Of a DNA stretch of 64,000 nt, positions 62,651-64,000 are shown piece by piece (the first letter of the stretch is position 1; every line of letters begins with the position of its first letter). Source of the stretch: Sequoia sempervirens (lineage: Eukaryota; Streptophyta; Pinopsida; Cupressales; Cupressaceae); the NCBI GenBank assembly GCA_007258455.2, contig VDFB02047230.1, positions 155,911,413 through 155,975,412 on the forward strand. The letters are read 5' to 3'. The translations under genes and the position numbers were made by a program. The notes beneath the pieces are model-generated. The model saw nothing but the letters and a program-made list of their open reading frames with translations, had not been told where the DNA came from and searched no databases.

Positions 62651-62662
62651 GCTCTAATACCA
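62651..62662 (-). promoter_or_regulatory. Copia primer binding site (initiator tRNA-Met)
   Basis: The minus strand reads TGGTATTAGAGC directly inside the 5' LTR. The usual plant site complementary to initiator tRNA-Met is TGGTATCAGAGC; one C is changed to T here. Confidence 0.85.
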
Positions 62663-62664
62663 AT

Positions 62665-64000
62665 TGTTGAATGAACAAAAAAATTGGGAAGGGTGATGAA
62701 TTAGTTGTATCAAATTAAAATATCAAAACCCTCAATAGTAATCAGATCCACATGCATTCATTAAACCCTTATTCTGTTAAAGTGATTAATCATGAAATAA
62801 ATTTAACAAAAACTTAAATCACGACACCATACACAAGAGAACACCAGATTTACATGGAAAACCCAATGAGGGAAAAACCACGAAAAGGATTAGCTCACAA
62901 TATAAGTAATTGTAAAACTGGTACAAGGGATCACTACTTGACTAAGATACACTGTCCAAAAAGGCTCATTGTCAGGGCTCACTTCCATAGAAAGAACACA
63001 AGAAGATATAAGAGAAATGCTACACAAAGAACAACTTCTAAATGCAACATGGAATCCACCACAAATACTAGACAACACTTTCACAACCTTGTTTGAAATA
63101 TTGTGAACACCTTTAGCTCACTGCATTTAGAAGTCCAACACTTTGAAGTTCACACTGCTCTACTCAAATTCACATCACATACATCACTTGCATAGATCTT
63201 GCTTCTCTCTCTCTTGCATTTCACAACATCACCACTCTTATTTATATCAACCTCAACCTTGAAAACCTTCTCCAAGGTTGGAAACTATTGGTTACACTTA
63301 CACATTCAAATTAGGTCGGCACCTAACATTCCCATGGTGGATAGGAATGAAGGTGACCCATATAAATCCTTAATTAGGACCCAAATGAATCCTAACACAC
63401 CTCAACATGCTTTCATAGATTTTGCATATAGTGTTAACACAAGGTCGACCAATACTCATGCTAAACACCATAAACATTATGTTCACACTTCCTTAAATCA
63501 ATTAGAAACTTCAGAAAAACAAAATTCACTTGAACACAATCCAAGATCATCCTGAAAATCAACATATTTCTTCACAACAAATTTCACTTGAATATTATAA
63601 TCATATTGTTTAGCTAGACAACACTACCAGACACTGCAATGCTTTGTAACTCAAGAGAATTTCTTCTGATGCACCTTATTGTGAATCTATTGTCACAAAC
63701 AAGAGAATAACACCATTATCTTTCCTTCAAAACCACAAGTCCTAAAAAGCAACTATAGAGAAATGTGGAGCAAATACATTTCTCCTAGACACCTCTATAC
63801 AACACTACAAAACCAGTTCACATACTGGTGAACATAACTTCCTCTGTCCAACAATCCAAAAGCCCAAATTCTAGATGAAAAAAATTTGAACAACTCTAAC
63901 CAACATATCCAAACCACAAAAGTAGATCTTCAACCTAGAAGAAATGTGAATCAAAACTAGAACACCTTTGCAACACCCTGTATCCTTAGTTTATCAATTT
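62665..64000 (-). repeat. Copia 5' LTR, cut by the window end
   Basis: The inner edge on the minus strand is TTCAACA, next to the primer site. 1336 bp lie in the window; they match 26106-27328 and 57904-58030 and show the LTR as it was before the inverted-repeat element entered the other copy. The uninterrupted site here (CTAGATGAAAAAAATTTGAA, 63871-63890) confirms that insertion's edges. Confidence 0.9.

Larger units (their letters stand above)
26106..64000 (-). mobile_element. Ty1/copia retrotransposon, minus strand, with 30.6 kb of nested insertions
   Basis: This is the outermost element of the nest. On the minus strand the order is 5' LTR (62665 to beyond the window), primer site (62651-62662), gag, protease, integrase, RT, RNase H (to about 58737), then the 3' LTR. 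The 3' LTR is cut in two (57904-58373 and 26106-27328) by the inverted-repeat element at 27333-57899. The two LTRs match by eye: 62665-63865 against 26106-27328, and 63878-64000 against 57904-58030. The protease-integrase-RT order defines copia. All coding regions carry stops. Confidence 0.9.

Overview
The window looks like intergenic DNA from a large, repeat-rich plant nuclear genome. It is AT-rich and I found no host protein-coding gene, rRNA or tRNA gene. Almost everything that can be identified is a transposable element with plant hallmarks: Ty3/gypsy of the Tat type with a second, archaeal-type RNase H; Ty1/copia with a primer site for initiator tRNA-Met; L1-type LINEs with a C-terminal RNase H; and a plant mobile domain gene. 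A gymnosperm is a reasonable guess from element size and nesting, but the sequence does not prove it.

Layout. 1-13515 is the right part of a pol-deleted Tat-like gypsy element (A): gag, a G-patch, an integrase relic, a 3' region and its 3' LTR. A copia-type LTR fragment (2282-3337) and a 6.1 kb LINE (5841-11948, with an exact 15-bp target duplication) are inserted in it. 13516-18160 is AT-rich with no gene I recognise. About 18161-24330 is a second, related LINE on the minus strand. 24331-26105 is unassigned AT-rich DNA.

26106-64000 is one nested structure. The outermost layer is a minus-strand copia element whose 5' LTR runs off the window. Its 3' LTR is split at 27329/57903 by an unclassified terminal-inverted-repeat element (TATA duplication). 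That element is split by a Tat gypsy element (B, 28007-57594, TTATC duplication). B is split between its G-patch and reverse transcriptase by an LTR element with about 2.6 kb LTRs and no recognisable pol (C, 36682-47080, GTAAC duplication). C contains a second copy of the inverted-repeat element (40704-41681, AGGA duplication) and, in its right LTR, a solo LTR (45727-46252, GTAAA duplication). The 5' LTR of B carries a SINE-like insertion and a 15-bp poly(A) retroposon scar.

How the parts relate. Elements A and B share LTR type, 3' untranslated region and polypurine tract. B has the full gag-protease-RT-RNase H-aRNase H-integrase order plus an antisense, apparently spliced plant mobile domain gene between pol and the 3' LTR. 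A has lost protease, RT, RNase H and the antisense gene, so A may have been mobilised by a B-like partner. All coding regions are broken. Many of the nonsense changes are CAG to TAG or CTGG to CTAG, the pattern expected from decay of methylated CHG sites in silenced plant transposons.
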